From: Phalacrocorax aristotelis
Taxonomy: Eukaryota > Chordata > Aves > Suliformes > Phalacrocoracidae
Direction: 5' to 3'
NCBI RefSeq assembly: GCF_949628215.1
Contig: NC_134276.1
Coordinates: forward strand, 102,303,799-102,367,798
Length of the DNA stretch: 64,000 nt
A model generated the notes under the pieces. It did no database searches. It was given only the letters and a program-made list of their open reading frames with translations, and was not told the origin of the DNA. Shown piece after piece: positions 1-12,174 of this stretch. A program made the translations under genes and the position numbers. How positions within the stretch are numbered: position 1 is the first letter of the stretch; each line of letters starts with the position of its first letter.

Positions 1-3000
1 GTAGCCTCCGAGAACACATTGCACACAGCTTTTCACTGCAGACCCAGCAGCACCTGCCCCACAGGGTCTTGTGTTTCATTGCAGCCCCCAGAAATGACAC
101 TGGGCCTGGCAAAAGGGAAGAAATAGCTGTAGGGTAGTAGTCCCCCCAGCAAGGGAGAAAGGTCTTGTGCCCACTTGGAGTCTAGCGGCTCTGCACAAGG
201 CATCGGTTGGGTAGCTAGCCCTCATGGGAAGCTCTGTTGATGAGACTTTTTAAGGCTAGAAAGGATCATTCTGATCTCAAGAGAGGTGGGAGGACATATC
301 ATAAGATCTTAAGGGTTCAGGTCAGCCAGGTCTCCTTACATGCACTCCTTGAAAAAGGCTCTGAAATCCCTTTCTATATAGCTCTGGATTATATAATATC
401 AGTTTTGGAGATGTAAAGTGCGAGCCAAGCTGCAGCCTGCATTGCCAAGCATCCTCCAGGGCTTGTAAACACAACTCCCACTTCCTCTGTCATTACCACT
501 GACTCATGCAGGATGGCTGACTTGGGACCAAGCTCTGACTTCATGTAATAGGAGAAAGAGCATTCACTGGCCAAGGGGTGCCTAGAAATGTGTGATTAGT
601 CCACTTGCTCATTATCTTTGCCACAGACAAAAGGCCAATGAACCTGTCATGTAATTGCCATCACAGAGAGCTCATGTTTTCCAATTTCCTGCTTTTTGGG
701 CAAACTGAAGAATCTTAAACTCATTAGGCAAGTGTTGCACTTTCTTTGTCCCAAACTTTGAAAGTCTTTTGCTCAGGAGACATAAAATAGCCAGGGAGAG
801 TGTCAGAGGTTTATATTTTTCTCTGGTCCCCAATAGCTGAAGCCCCTGGCTTCATTAGCTGTGGCTTATTCTAGTCAGTAGCCTTGCTGCTGGTTGGCCT
901 AATAATACCTCCAGGCACAGGTATTGCTATCTGGCTACTTATGGTTTTTGTATTAGAAATCACATTCTATAGAAATATCAGGATTATACAGAAATGGCAT
1001 TTTGAGTTTAAGTCCTACACCGTTAACAGTGATGTGGTGGTAATGCAGAAAGGTCTCAAGCAAAATCAAAACCCAATATAGCAGGTTCTCTCCTGTATAT
1101 ATTTTGAGAGTTTCTGTTTTGTACAGTTGCAGACTAACCTGGAAGTTTTGTGGTATAAAGCCTCACAAATAAAATGTTGATATTAACAGCGGTATAGCCC
1201 AAATGCAGTCAAGATTCTGCATTGTACTTCTCGGTAGGGAAAGTCAGTCCTCATGCCTTGGGGGAAGAAGATCCAGGGAAGTTTTTCACTAGGTTATGTG
1301 GCCACTGACTCATGGGCAGATGAGGTCTCCCTCTTCTCCCCTTTCCTGCTTGTCCTGCAAACCTGTCTGGGTTGCCCAGACTCTGGGCAACTCTGAGACA
1401 GCTACAATCCCCCAAACTACAGCATGTCTTCTTGGGATGTGCTTGCAAAGCTGTTGCAGGAATGTCATCTGCAATACCTCTACTGGTGAAGACTTCCGCA
1501 GCCATGCATGGCATAGGGTACAACCAGCAGCAGGGAGCAGCAACTCTTCTCTGGCAGCACACAGTCATTTGCTGGAGTAGGATTATGTCTACCTGAGGAT
1601 ACCTTTGCATGGGCTCACACAGAGGGTGTATGTGTGGCCCAAACTCAGTTTTAAGATGGCCAGATACCAGCTCTAACTGTAAGAAAGCATGGGTGTAGTG
1701 CTGAGGTTGAGACCAATATGCCCAAGCAGTGGCTAGAGGTGGTTTAAATTCAGGCAGTGCAAAGCCCAGGAAAGAAGGTCTGTGCTGATCTGTAGCCACT
1801 CTGTAGCCTGATATGCACTACCTTCCTGTAGGAAGCCCAAACTGAGAGCCCATCCTTTGCCTTCACTGCAAAATCTTCCCTCCCCTCCCACCAGGCTGGA
1901 GAGCTTCAGGTCCTCGTTCTTATTTCCCATCTCATGGAGAACTTGCATCTGCAGCAGCTGGCTTTTCATGATACCCAGCAGAAATCCTTAGGGCTGTAGG
2001 TATGAGACATCAAACACCTAGTATTAAGTAGTCCATCTGGAAAATACTTTACAGTTAAAGGCAGCCCAAGTGTGCAAGTCTGAAGCGAGTTCCCCCCCCC
2101 TCCTCACTTTATTGTTATCAGTGTTATCTTTATTTGCGGTTGGTTGGGTCAGACCTGTTATACCGGGAAACGTGCACAAAGACAAGCAGAATGAAACCGA
2201 TAAAAATAGAAGATATGAGCAATCAGAAGCAAGCAGAACATTCTTTGCAGCCGATAACTGGAATTATCTTATATAATATTTCTATGGCATCCTGTTTCAT
2301 TTTTACACATTATTATCACTATATGCCAAACTCACTCCCTAATCTCCTTATCCAGCTGGAGCCATCAGCTATGCATGTGAAACCTCCACAAAGCCTTTCT
2401 CAAGAAATTGCTCAAGGGACCAGCACAAATGTGACTGCTTGGCAGAGGAGGCTGTGAAAGGTCACGCTGCATTTCACTGGTGAGGTAGGCAGGAGGCTCT
2501 TCCCTGAGACCAGAGACCAGAGCTGTCCACATAGCTGGCTTCATGGACACATTCAAGCAGAGAAATGGTCCCAGTCAACCGCCTTCAAACGACAAGAAGC
2601 GAAGGCCCATACCATTCCGAAATAGGCAGGGAACATACTTAATTCTTGGTAGTTCTAAGGCAGGGCTTGCAAGGATAGTTGTTTCTAAAGCCAGCTTTCA
2701 ACTGCACCCACGAGCGTCCTTCAGGTCAAAGAAAAGGGAAGATGTACATAAATGTCAATGGAAAATGCATGGATGCTAAATCCAGAAGTGAACTTTGTGG
2801 TCATCTGATCTGATTTAGCAGAAGAAAGGCCAACAACCCTAATATAATATTTTATCCCTGGCAGGCCCAGAGCTTCTGGTTGGGCTACAGTGCATTATTT
2901 TTGGAGGCACACTCAGGCTCGCCAAAATAATTCCTCTGCTCAGACCACAAAATCCACATACTGGACCAGGGCCCACCAACCTTCCAAGACCAAGAGCCAA

Positions 3001-6000
3001 GCAAAATAAAATGTGACACCTTAATGTGAGAGCACTTGCTCTAAAAAATGCTGAAAACAGTTTTATTAAAGGTACACCACACAACCCAAAACACAGCTGA
3101 CCTTCACTGAAATACACTGTCTGATAGTGACTGACATCCAGTAAACGGATTCTCAGTATATGATAGCTCTGATTTTGTTGCTAGATGTGGTAGCTTTCAT
3201 ACTTTTGCACAAGAAAAGCATAGCTTGTTAGCCCAGCTGTGAGCATTAATTTTGATTTAATCCTGAGGATCAGGGATAGATTGGCGGCTGCTGTTCAGTG
3301 CAGCACACTTACCTGCTGGAGTGGTAATGCTCCTTTGGCACAGCCCCATCAGCAGTATCTCTTCAGCCTCCCCCCACTGCAATATTCATCCTCCTCTAGG
3401 TTTCCATCCAAACCACAACCTCTGGCTTTCTGACCTCCCTCCCCAGCCTCCCCCATTGGTCCACAGGTCCTTGGTCGGCACAAAGGAGCATAACCCCTCT
3501 GCCTCAGCCAAAAGGGGCCATATCAGCAAAGAATCTAACCCATTGTTCCCGAAGTCTGAGCTCTGATTTCCTTTTTCCTTGTGACCTCCAGCTTTGAGTG
3601 GCAGGTTAATTTGTCAGGGGAACAGTTGATTCAGCAGCTGTTCTGGTTCACTGTTGTGCACATAAGCCTCAAGCCTGAAGTCTTTATTCACACCCATGGC
3701 AACAGCAGGCTTAGGGACCTTCAATCTGATGGGACTTTTTGCCCTGGCAATATTTTCTCAAGCCTTTACTATCAGCTTCCCACCTAACAATACAAACGAA
3801 TCTGGGAAAAGAGTGCAAACAATAATCTCATACCAGCTTTCCACCTGCAGGCAAGATCCCTTCTCCAGACTGCTCGAGCCAAGCTCACCCCACAGGTGCC
3901 TCTGCAGCTTCACCCCCAGCAGTCCAGTTCCCAGGAACTCAGGGGTGGATCTGACCCTGAGCTGCATGCAGAGAGGAAAGGAATAAAACGTCAAATACTC
4001 CCCATACTTTAATTTATTTTTCATCTTAATATATGAAAGTTATGGTACAGGAACAGACAAACCAGCACACTCATCAGTCAAGCACCCTCTGCCAGCCAAG
4101 GAGCCACAAAGTTTTACCCTCAGGCAGCCCATGGCAGGACTGACACCTAAAATTAACCCTCTGCTGTGCTACTATTTATTTCCTCCCCTCAAAAAAATAA
4201 GCGAGATCTCTCTCTTTAACAGCAACAGCCCAACAGCTTTGCCATCCAAACCCTGACCTTCAGAAAGGGATTGTAAAGAACAAAATGCAATTTGAATAAA
4301 AGTAAGCAGATGAGAAACATACTGGTTCATGCTAATCCCAATTTCCAGTGGTGTTGGCCAGCTCACTGCAGAATACAGGCAATAGAGACAGGGCCTTCTT
4401 TGTTCATAACAAATTATTTAATCCAACCTGTGCACATTAAGCAGTCTCTTCTGGGTTTCTTTATGTGTCCCTTCCTCCTTATTTCTGTTTGTAGACGACA
4501 CTGAAATGCAGAAATTTCCAGGCCTGTTAAAGCTACCACCAGGTAGGACCTTTCATCTCAAAGGGCAGACTACACCAGCTCAGATTTCTGTCCTATTTTC
4601 CTCTAATATTTCCCGTGTCCCTCCAGGGAAACATGGCTATGTCCACCCTGGCTATGTGGGGTAGCTCTTCTCCCTGGAGATCCCCCTGGCTAGGCTTGGG
4701 CAGGAGTAGAGGTAATGATAATGTCTCTGCTGACAGCAGCACTGTCATTCACAGTGGGAACAGGATCTCACCCTCTGATTGGGACTTATGAAGGTCAAAG
4801 AAAAGGGCATCAGCCTATAGTATAGGACATCACCATATCCCAGCCTGTGTCCTGTGAGGGAAAAGGTCTGGTATGAAGAACAGCATTATATGATGTAAAC
4901 TGATACCTTGTAATCTGGTAGTGTAAAAAGAATGAGCACAACTACCTTGCCATAGTGTGTGTTCAGCATTTTGTGGCACAGCATGTGGATGCCAAGGCAT
5001 AACTGCAGTAACAGCAGAGGTAATTGTTGGGCAAGTTAAATGGCAATGGATCCATCTCATAGCTGCCTACAGGGGTCAGCAGCCATGCCAAAACCCCAGA
5101 CCTGCTTCCCAGCTCTCCCACTAAGATACCCAGGACCTGGGGTACCAGGGGCACCACAGCTGCACTTCCTTCTTCCAGCTACTTGCAGCTTTCCTCTTCC
5201 ATCCCGAACTTCCTTTGGTGGAAAATGACACAGGCAGTGCGTTACCCTGCATCCAGGTTCTCCTCTTTACTTACCCACAGGAGTGGGGGATTTGCAGACA
5301 GTTAAGTAGTCTGTGAAATTTTAGGAAAGGGGAAAAGGGATGTTGTAACCTGATGTGTTTATCAGATGCGTTTGTGGATTTATTCCATGTTACAGTTTCC
5401 ATTCAGTGAGGAGGGCAAGCCCACACCTACTGCAGGGACCAGACCGGTGTGTACCAGTTGGTGGTCAGCTGTGCAGATGCACGGTCCCGGCCTGCTCTGA
5501 GGAAACATGTTAAACCCTAGCGCAGGTGGTTCAGGCTAACACATTTTATCTGGAAATCTTTGGGGGAGGGTGAAGAGGAAACAGGCAATTACAGTGGAGG
5601 GGACAACATGGGGCAACCTGTCAAACTGCCTGTCCCACTGCAGTCATGTGTAGCCAATGCCCAGGTGCCTCCCTAGATTGTGGCGTTACACAAATACTCC
5701 TCCTCTGCTGACACCTCCTTCTTCCATTTTGGGACATTATGGGCAGATCTCAAATGGCTGTTCCCAGCTGCCTAGCCTATGCTTTTAGGAATGTCCAACT
5801 CAAGGTCAATGTCTGAGGTGCTCATCACAGCAATGGTCCAGAAATAACGCCCTTAAGGGTAACCACCCACCACAGCTGCATCTCTGCCAGTGGCTGCAGT
5901 CACAGGGCAGCAAACATGACTTATCTTCCAACGCTGTAAGCCCTCTCTGTGCCATCCTCTTCCATCTACCCTGATCGCTGACTGCAATCAGGAGCAAACA

Positions 6001-8696
6001 CGGGAGAAAAAACGATCTTTGTGAAGTTTCATGGATATTATTAGCATTCACCACAGATAGTGCTGGACTTTAATGTCCCACTGTGCTTGGTTTCCTGCTC
6101 CCTCTGCGGAGAGGTCGCTGCTTGTCCTCTGGTGTCACCAGCAGCCAGCAGCCACTGCCGGTGGGCTGGCTCAGGCTGTCCCACGGTGATGTTGTCCTCA
6201 GCAAGGGCTCCTTAATGTGTAGCCTGTGGTGGAAACAGGATGTGAAGCACAGGATGGGAGTGGCAATTGCTTTTATTGCTGTCCTGAAGGTGATACTACT
6301 CCAATCATGTTACCATGTGTTTTGTACAGGAGCCAAAAACGTGAACATTGGAACATGATAAATGTGGATCCTTTTTTGCTTCCCGGGTACAATTAAAGGG
6401 CAATATCCAGAATTTTACAGTCAATAGGTGAGTCACAAGCAGCAAAACCTGGATGTGGCTCTGAGGCAACCAACTCCTGAAGCAGTTACATCTGCACAGA
6501 GCCCACACGTGAAATGAATCAAGGGATGAAGCACAGACGAGTCCACAGTGGTTGGCAATGCCTTTGTCTGAAGCGCTCTTTGTTGCAAAAGGACAGGTCC
6601 TGGCAGCACTGGCTTCCACAGCTGCCTCCCGGTGATGTGGGATCACAGCAGCACACAGACAGCATTAGAAAATGAAATTTCCTGGCAAGGGGAGAGTCTG
6701 AGAAAGAGGGGAGAGCAGCAAAAGCTGTGGATGTCTGTTACAGTGGAGTACTGAGAATGCTAAATGCATTTAGAAAGATCAGCCAATAAATGTTGGAAGA
6801 GCTAGAAAAAAAGGAAGAAAGAAATAAAGAGCCTAAACTTAACTGCCTGAGACTTTTAGCATCAGAATCACTCTTAATACAATGTCTAATCATTTTTGCC
6901 ATATGATTCACACTGCGTATCTCACAGAAGGCAGAAGCTCTTTTCTTTCATCTGATGGATTCAATGTGCAAGTAGCTATTCAGGGTTCATGCCTATGGCT
7001 GAGGTGGAGTATTGGGAATATCTAAAGCTCCTGTAGGAAAAACCAGTTAGGAAGGAGCAAGCCATGTGACTGCAGTGCAGTGCATGGGCACAGAGCAGAG
7101 ACCCCTGAGCAGATGTGGCAGCACCATGCTGTTTCCAGTTAGCCCAGGTATATATATGATCAGGGCTGCAACAGTGTTTTGCATAAATACTCAAGGATTC
7201 AGACAAACTTTTTCTCACACCTACACTTGAGCACGGAGAGAGAGAAACAGGTCACCAGACAATCAGGACTAGCCCAAGGCCTGTTATTGCAACAGCAAAA
7301 TGAAAGCTCTGGCTCATTCTCAGCCACCGAGACTTGGGCAATGATATTCATGACATGGTCTGACCTGCGTGAGAGGCAATGTGCATTGCCTTGCACTAGG
7401 GCAATTACCTACAGCCCTCAGCCACTGTGAGTGAGTGCCCCTTCCCAGCTTCTTCCAGGAAGCCAAGATGACTCAGCCACCACCAAGAAGAAGCAGGGAG
7501 AGGGACACAGCAGATTATCGCCCTGCCCAACCAGGGTCCTAGGAAGGGGTTTTCTACATAAAATAGCTCAGTACTCTAACAAAACCTCCCCAGATCTTGC
7601 CTAACTCTCTGCAAATTCAACATATTTCTCCTCCGGTGCCAACTCTTCCAGTCCCCCACAGAGCAGGTGTGCTGCAGCAGTGTGCCAGCCTCCTGGGCAC
7701 TGTGCCCCTGCCTTGTGGGTAAGCCAGGCCTGGTTCTGAAAGACCTTGGGGCCTTCCAGCCAACAGAACCCCCATGAGGATTTCTGGGGAAGGGGCACCC
7801 CTCAGCATCCCTGTCTTTGGCATGGTTCATTCCTGGAGTAAATGTCTATCAGGGCATGACCTAGATTTTTTTTTTACAAAGTCACAGGGCTAGTGTGCAA
7901 GGAACCACATGGGGCTGAGGTCCTCAGTTTCCCACTGTCCCTGATGACCAGTGTGGTCTGTTTGCAGGACTCGGCCATGTGAGGAATGCTCCATCACTCA
8001 TCTTAGATCCAGACATTCCTTCATCCCACTTCCTCCGAGGCAGGCAGGTCACCCTGGCTCAACAGGAAAGATCGCTTGAAGACATGATCCACCTTATATC
8101 CCAGAGGGGTGAGAGCATGGAAAACAAGCTAGCATGCTGCAGACAAAATGTGCATGGGAAATGCTTCAAGCCTGAAGCTCATCTAGGCTTGTCTGGGTGT
8201 TTCAATAGCATGATGAATCTTCCATTCCTGGCTCATTCTCACACATAGGATTTTAAAGACATGTCTGCCTGTCTTGGTCATGTCCTGCACGTGCTTCCAG
8301 GTGTCCTTGGCCCTGGCACAGGGGGAGCATGGAGAGAGGAGGGGGAGTTCAATTACCACCAGCCCCTCAACCCCACTCCAGGCTTTTGATTCTCACTAGA
8401 GAGTTGGCAACACTCTAAAATCCAACATTTGTATAAAATATGACTAAAGTAGCCTTACTTATGTGTATTGTTTCCTTATGTTATCTTTTTTAAAAAATGA
8501 AAGTTCAGTAATAAGAGAATCTGTTCCTCAGCTAAAGTGCTCTGGCCTGTCTACTATAAATCTGATGGAAACTTCCCAGTTTATTCTGGGGTCCATATGC
8601 CTTCATTGAAGGACTGTCAGAATTACTTCCTCTGGCCCTGCTGTTATGTTTGTTCTCCAAACCTGTTCCCTCATCCTTCATTCCTTTATAAAAGAA
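1..8696. other. Intergenic, no gene recognised
   Basis: No exon, RNA gene or recognisable transposon was found here. Several open frames occur, the longest being 182 codons on the minus strand at 1251-1799, but none has a recognisable domain, and overlapping frames on both strands are open at the same place. That points to chance openness rather than coding. By comparison with the human gene order, KCNE1 should lie to the left on the plus strand. Its typical membrane segment followed by an S-K-K/R-x-E-H-S-x-D-P motif is not present, so KCNE1 is probably outside the window. Confidence 0.6.
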
Positions 8697-8701
8697 AGGT
8701 G

Positions 8702-9286
8702 TGTCGTGGTTTAACCCCAACCAGCAACTAAGCACCACCCAGCCGCTTGCTCGCTCCCCACCATTGGGATGGGGGAGAGAATCAGAAGAGTAAAAGTGAG
8801 AAAAGTTGTGGGTTGAGATAAAAACAATTTAATAAGTAAAGTAAAAGCCTCACACGCAAGCAAGGCAAAACAAGGAATTCATTCACTGCTTCCCATGGCC
8901 AGCCATCTCAGGAAAAGCAGGGCTCCATCATGTGTTATGGTTACTTGGGAAGACAAAACGCCATCACTCTCAATGTCCCTACTTCCTTCTTCTCCCCCAA
9001 ACTTTATACATTAAGCATGACATCATATGGTGTGGAATACCCCTTTGGTCAATTGGGGTCAGCTGTCCCAGCTGTGTCCCATCCCAACTTCTTGTGCCCC
9101 CCCAGCCTGCTTGCTGGTGGGGAGGTGTGAGGAGCAGAAAAGGCCTTGGCTCTGTGTACGCCCTGCTCAGCAGTAACTAAAACATCCCTGGTTGTTATCA
9201 ACACTGTTTCCAGCACAAATCCAAACCATAGCCCCATGCTAGCTACTGTGAAGAAAATTAACTCTACCCCAACCAAAACCAGCACA
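8702..9286 (-). mobile_element. Solo LTR of an endogenous retrovirus (ERVL-like), copy 1
   Basis: The element begins TGTCGTGGTTTAACCCC and ends CCAGCACA, so it has the TG...CA ends of an LTR. It is flanked by a 5-bp direct repeat AGGTG (8697-8701 and 9287-9291), read as the target-site duplication. Five-base duplications are typical of ERVL-type insertions. No internal retroviral region adjoins it, so it is a solo LTR. Read on the minus strand it matches, from memory, an LTR very common in neoavian genomes (starting TGTGCTGGTTTTGG). An ATTAAA-type polyadenylation signal lies in the minus-strand sense near 8830. It is a fossil of moderate age, with a second copy at 27524-28095. The family name needs a repeat library. 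Confidence 0.85.
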
Positions 9287-12031
9287 AGGTGCCACCTGGC
9301 ACTGCCATAGACTTCCAGGGCTGTGGGTGGAGGAAGGAACTGTCACCATTAGGCAGGTGCTGAGTGCTTGTTCCTGGTCAAGGGACATGGTTGTGGCTGC
9401 ATGCCTCTCTCCATCCACACTGCAATGGGATCCAGTCCTGTGACAAACACTGATAGTTTCCACCCTCCCCCTCACCTGGACATCTTATGCTTCCCCAGCT
9501 CTTTCGTTCCCTTTATCAGGAATGGTATCTGCGTGCTTCCTCTGGGCAACATGGGATCCTTGCTGTCCTGCCTTGGGAAGGACAAGTAGGAATCCTACAT
9601 CCTTTGCCTTGGTATGACTGAGGGGGGAGTCCATCTCACAGCACTTTTACTGTTGTCGGGTTAGAGGCTGACACTAACCAGTCATTAGAAAGTAAGCTCC
9701 TCTTGAGGGCGTGTTGTGCTGAGAGACGGACTCATCGCCCTTTGGGGCTATCTGTCTCTCCCCATTGAGCAAGGAAACTCCCCATAGAGTCCCAGGCAGT
9801 GAAACAAATCCCACCTTTGGTGTATGCCTGAGCCTGTGTCACTCAGACTCCCACATTGTGCAGGTGATCAGATGGCCATCGTCACCAATGGGTTTGTTAT
9901 TGGTGTTTATACTTCTACATTTCTATTTGATTTTTTTTTCCCAAGAAAAGGACCATCAAATCTAGGGAAGAGGTATGAAAACAGGTGGGTTTTCTGTCTC
10001 CACACTCTAGCTAAGTAGAAGGGTGGAGGCAGGAGTGACAGAAGAGATACATTTGATGGGGCAAAAGGACAAGGTGAGAGGCTCACCTTTCCCTAGCCCT
10101 GACCATGCTTCCTCCAAAACTGGAAACAAGGCAGCAACTTCAGTATAGTGCTGGGTCTAATCTGGCAAGCCCTGCAGAGAAGCTGGCTAATTAGCTGTGC
10201 TGTGCAGCTATGCTGATCTAGCTATGCTGCTCCCTGGCCCTCACCGGCATCTTCACCTGGCACTGCACCGTGTCCTGCCGGCTCATTCACAGCCAGCCTG
10301 GGTCTCTGGCTCTGTCCAGTGCAAGACCAGACAGGCAGTCCTGTTGGCATTTCATGCTCTCCACTGGGTTTTGGCTCTTGGAGGGATGGTGGCTTTAGAC
10401 CAGCAATACTCTTAGCACCACATTTTGCTCTGAGAGTTGGGGTTCAGCTGTTAAACAGCTCTGGCTGTCTGGCAGCCAGAGGGGTTATATATGAATGGAG
10501 GAAGACTCATGAGGGAGTTTACCCCAACCTCTCTTTCCCCATCGGCTTTGGTGCCTGGGAGCCCTCAGGTCCCCTTTCCTCCAACCAGTAGCTACTTGCT
10601 TCTGAATTTCGTCCTATTTCTGCGTTTGTTAGCCAAAGGTGCAGCTCATCTAACAAGCTGCTGATACTTTCAAAGCACTGTATGTTATCCAGCAAAGATT
10701 AGACATGTGAAAAAACGAGTAGCTTGAACCAACTCCCACAGCAAGATTTATGCATCCATCTGACCACAATTTAATAGCAATAGCTGCTGCTGCTTCCTGA
10801 AGGCAGACATACCCTGCTGTCTTGGGGCCCTGCTTCCCTCGCCTTTAACAGTCCTCCTCCCTCCTGCTTTCCACGGAAGCAAAACCAGCCAGTTTCAGCA
10901 TGAGGTCTCTTCCACTCTCGGCTGCCTTCAGTTGTTTTGGTTGCACAAAGCAACGCCACACCAGCAGTCATCTGTGGCTCCCATGGTGAAGTCTGAGTTA
11001 AATTAGAGATGTTGCAAGCCATGGCTGGTGTTATGTGTTGATCCTGAAAGGGGACTTGGCTGTGAAGGGGTGTAACTCCTGCTGTTTTGCTATGGAGAGG
11101 GTGTATGAACGGCATAAACCATGCCCAGCTGGCAGAACAGGATATAAGAGGTTGGGGCAGGAGGACACAAGATGAAAGATAGCAAGGTTGCTTCATCCAG
11201 GATCCTTTTTTCTACTCCTGGCTACTTTCTTTGCCCATCCTTTCACCAGAAAGCAGGACGAGTGGAGATGCAGGTGTGCACTGAACAAAGAGGCACAAAC
11301 GCGTAGCTTCTTTCCTCTGGTGTGACGAGGTGGCAACACCCAAATGCATCTGGGGGGCACTAGGACACTGGTATGTTCTTTCCAACTTCTGAGAGTCGCT
11401 GACTTAAAAAATGACAGCTATATGATGAATAACCAAAAATCACCCCGGGCCCACAGTCTGCTCTTTCACGGTTTCTTCCAGCAGTGAGCACCCTCCTGTC
11501 TAGAGCAGCCTTTATGCTTTAATTCGCCCAGTACTGGGGCAACCGAGTCCTCATCCATGTTAGTCTCATCCTCTGCAAGATAAGGGAACATACATGACCA
11601 CTTGCGTGGAGCTCCCATGTAGTACGAGCCTCACAGGGCCATAGTATCCTGTTACCTCATTGCGTTGCTGACACTCCCTCATGCTTAATAACTTGCTAGA
11701 GGCAAGAAGCGGAGGCCACTCCTCTCCTGTGCTCCTTAAATAGTTAAATGCATTGGTCAGCTGGGAGCAAGGCTGACAGCTGAAAGAGGTGCTGCACCCA
11801 GGACAGAACCAGGTCTGCATGTAAGTAAGCTGACTGAATAGGTACAATATTTCATAGCTGTTATTATGGTGCCTGGGGTGTCTGCAACTTCCTCTACATA
11901 GTGATAAGTAGGCACTGATTTAAATTTTAATTTCAATTTTTCCATTATTTTGGATACATTTACTGGATCTTTTTCCTCCTAAAGTGCTGTTCTCTGAAAA
12001 TCAGCTCTGTTTACCACTCAAGCTACTATTC

Positions 12032-12049
12032 TTTTTTTTTTTTTTTTTT
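12032..12049. repeat. Poly-T run
   Basis: Eighteen consecutive T, followed by AAATTAGG. No CR1 or SINE body can be seen next to it, so it is listed only as a simple repeat. Confidence 0.9.
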
Positions 12050-12106
12050 AAATTAGGTAGATATGGCATTACACATGTAGCTTTGCGGGTGTTTTTATAT
12101 TTTAGC

Positions 12107-12174
12107 ATGTGTTTGTGTGTAGGGAGAGGAGAGGTATATACACATATATCTGTGTGTGTACATTTGTGTGCATG
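12107..12174. repeat. GT/TA-rich low-complexity sequence
   Basis: Alternating purine-pyrimidine stretches (TGTGTTTGTGTGT, TATATACACATATATC, TGTGTGTGTACATTTGTGTG) form an impure dinucleotide repeat. It is probably a polymorphic microsatellite. No function is implied. Confidence 0.7.

Noticed and set aside
884-1081. 65-codon frame with a hydrophobic segment, considered as KCNE1
   Set aside because: Lacks the glycosylation sequons, GFFGF helix and SKK-x-EHS motif of KCNE1.
1251-1799. 182-codon minus-strand frame
   Set aside because: No recognisable motif, other frames open over the same bases, and about one frame of this length is expected by chance in 128 kb of strand.
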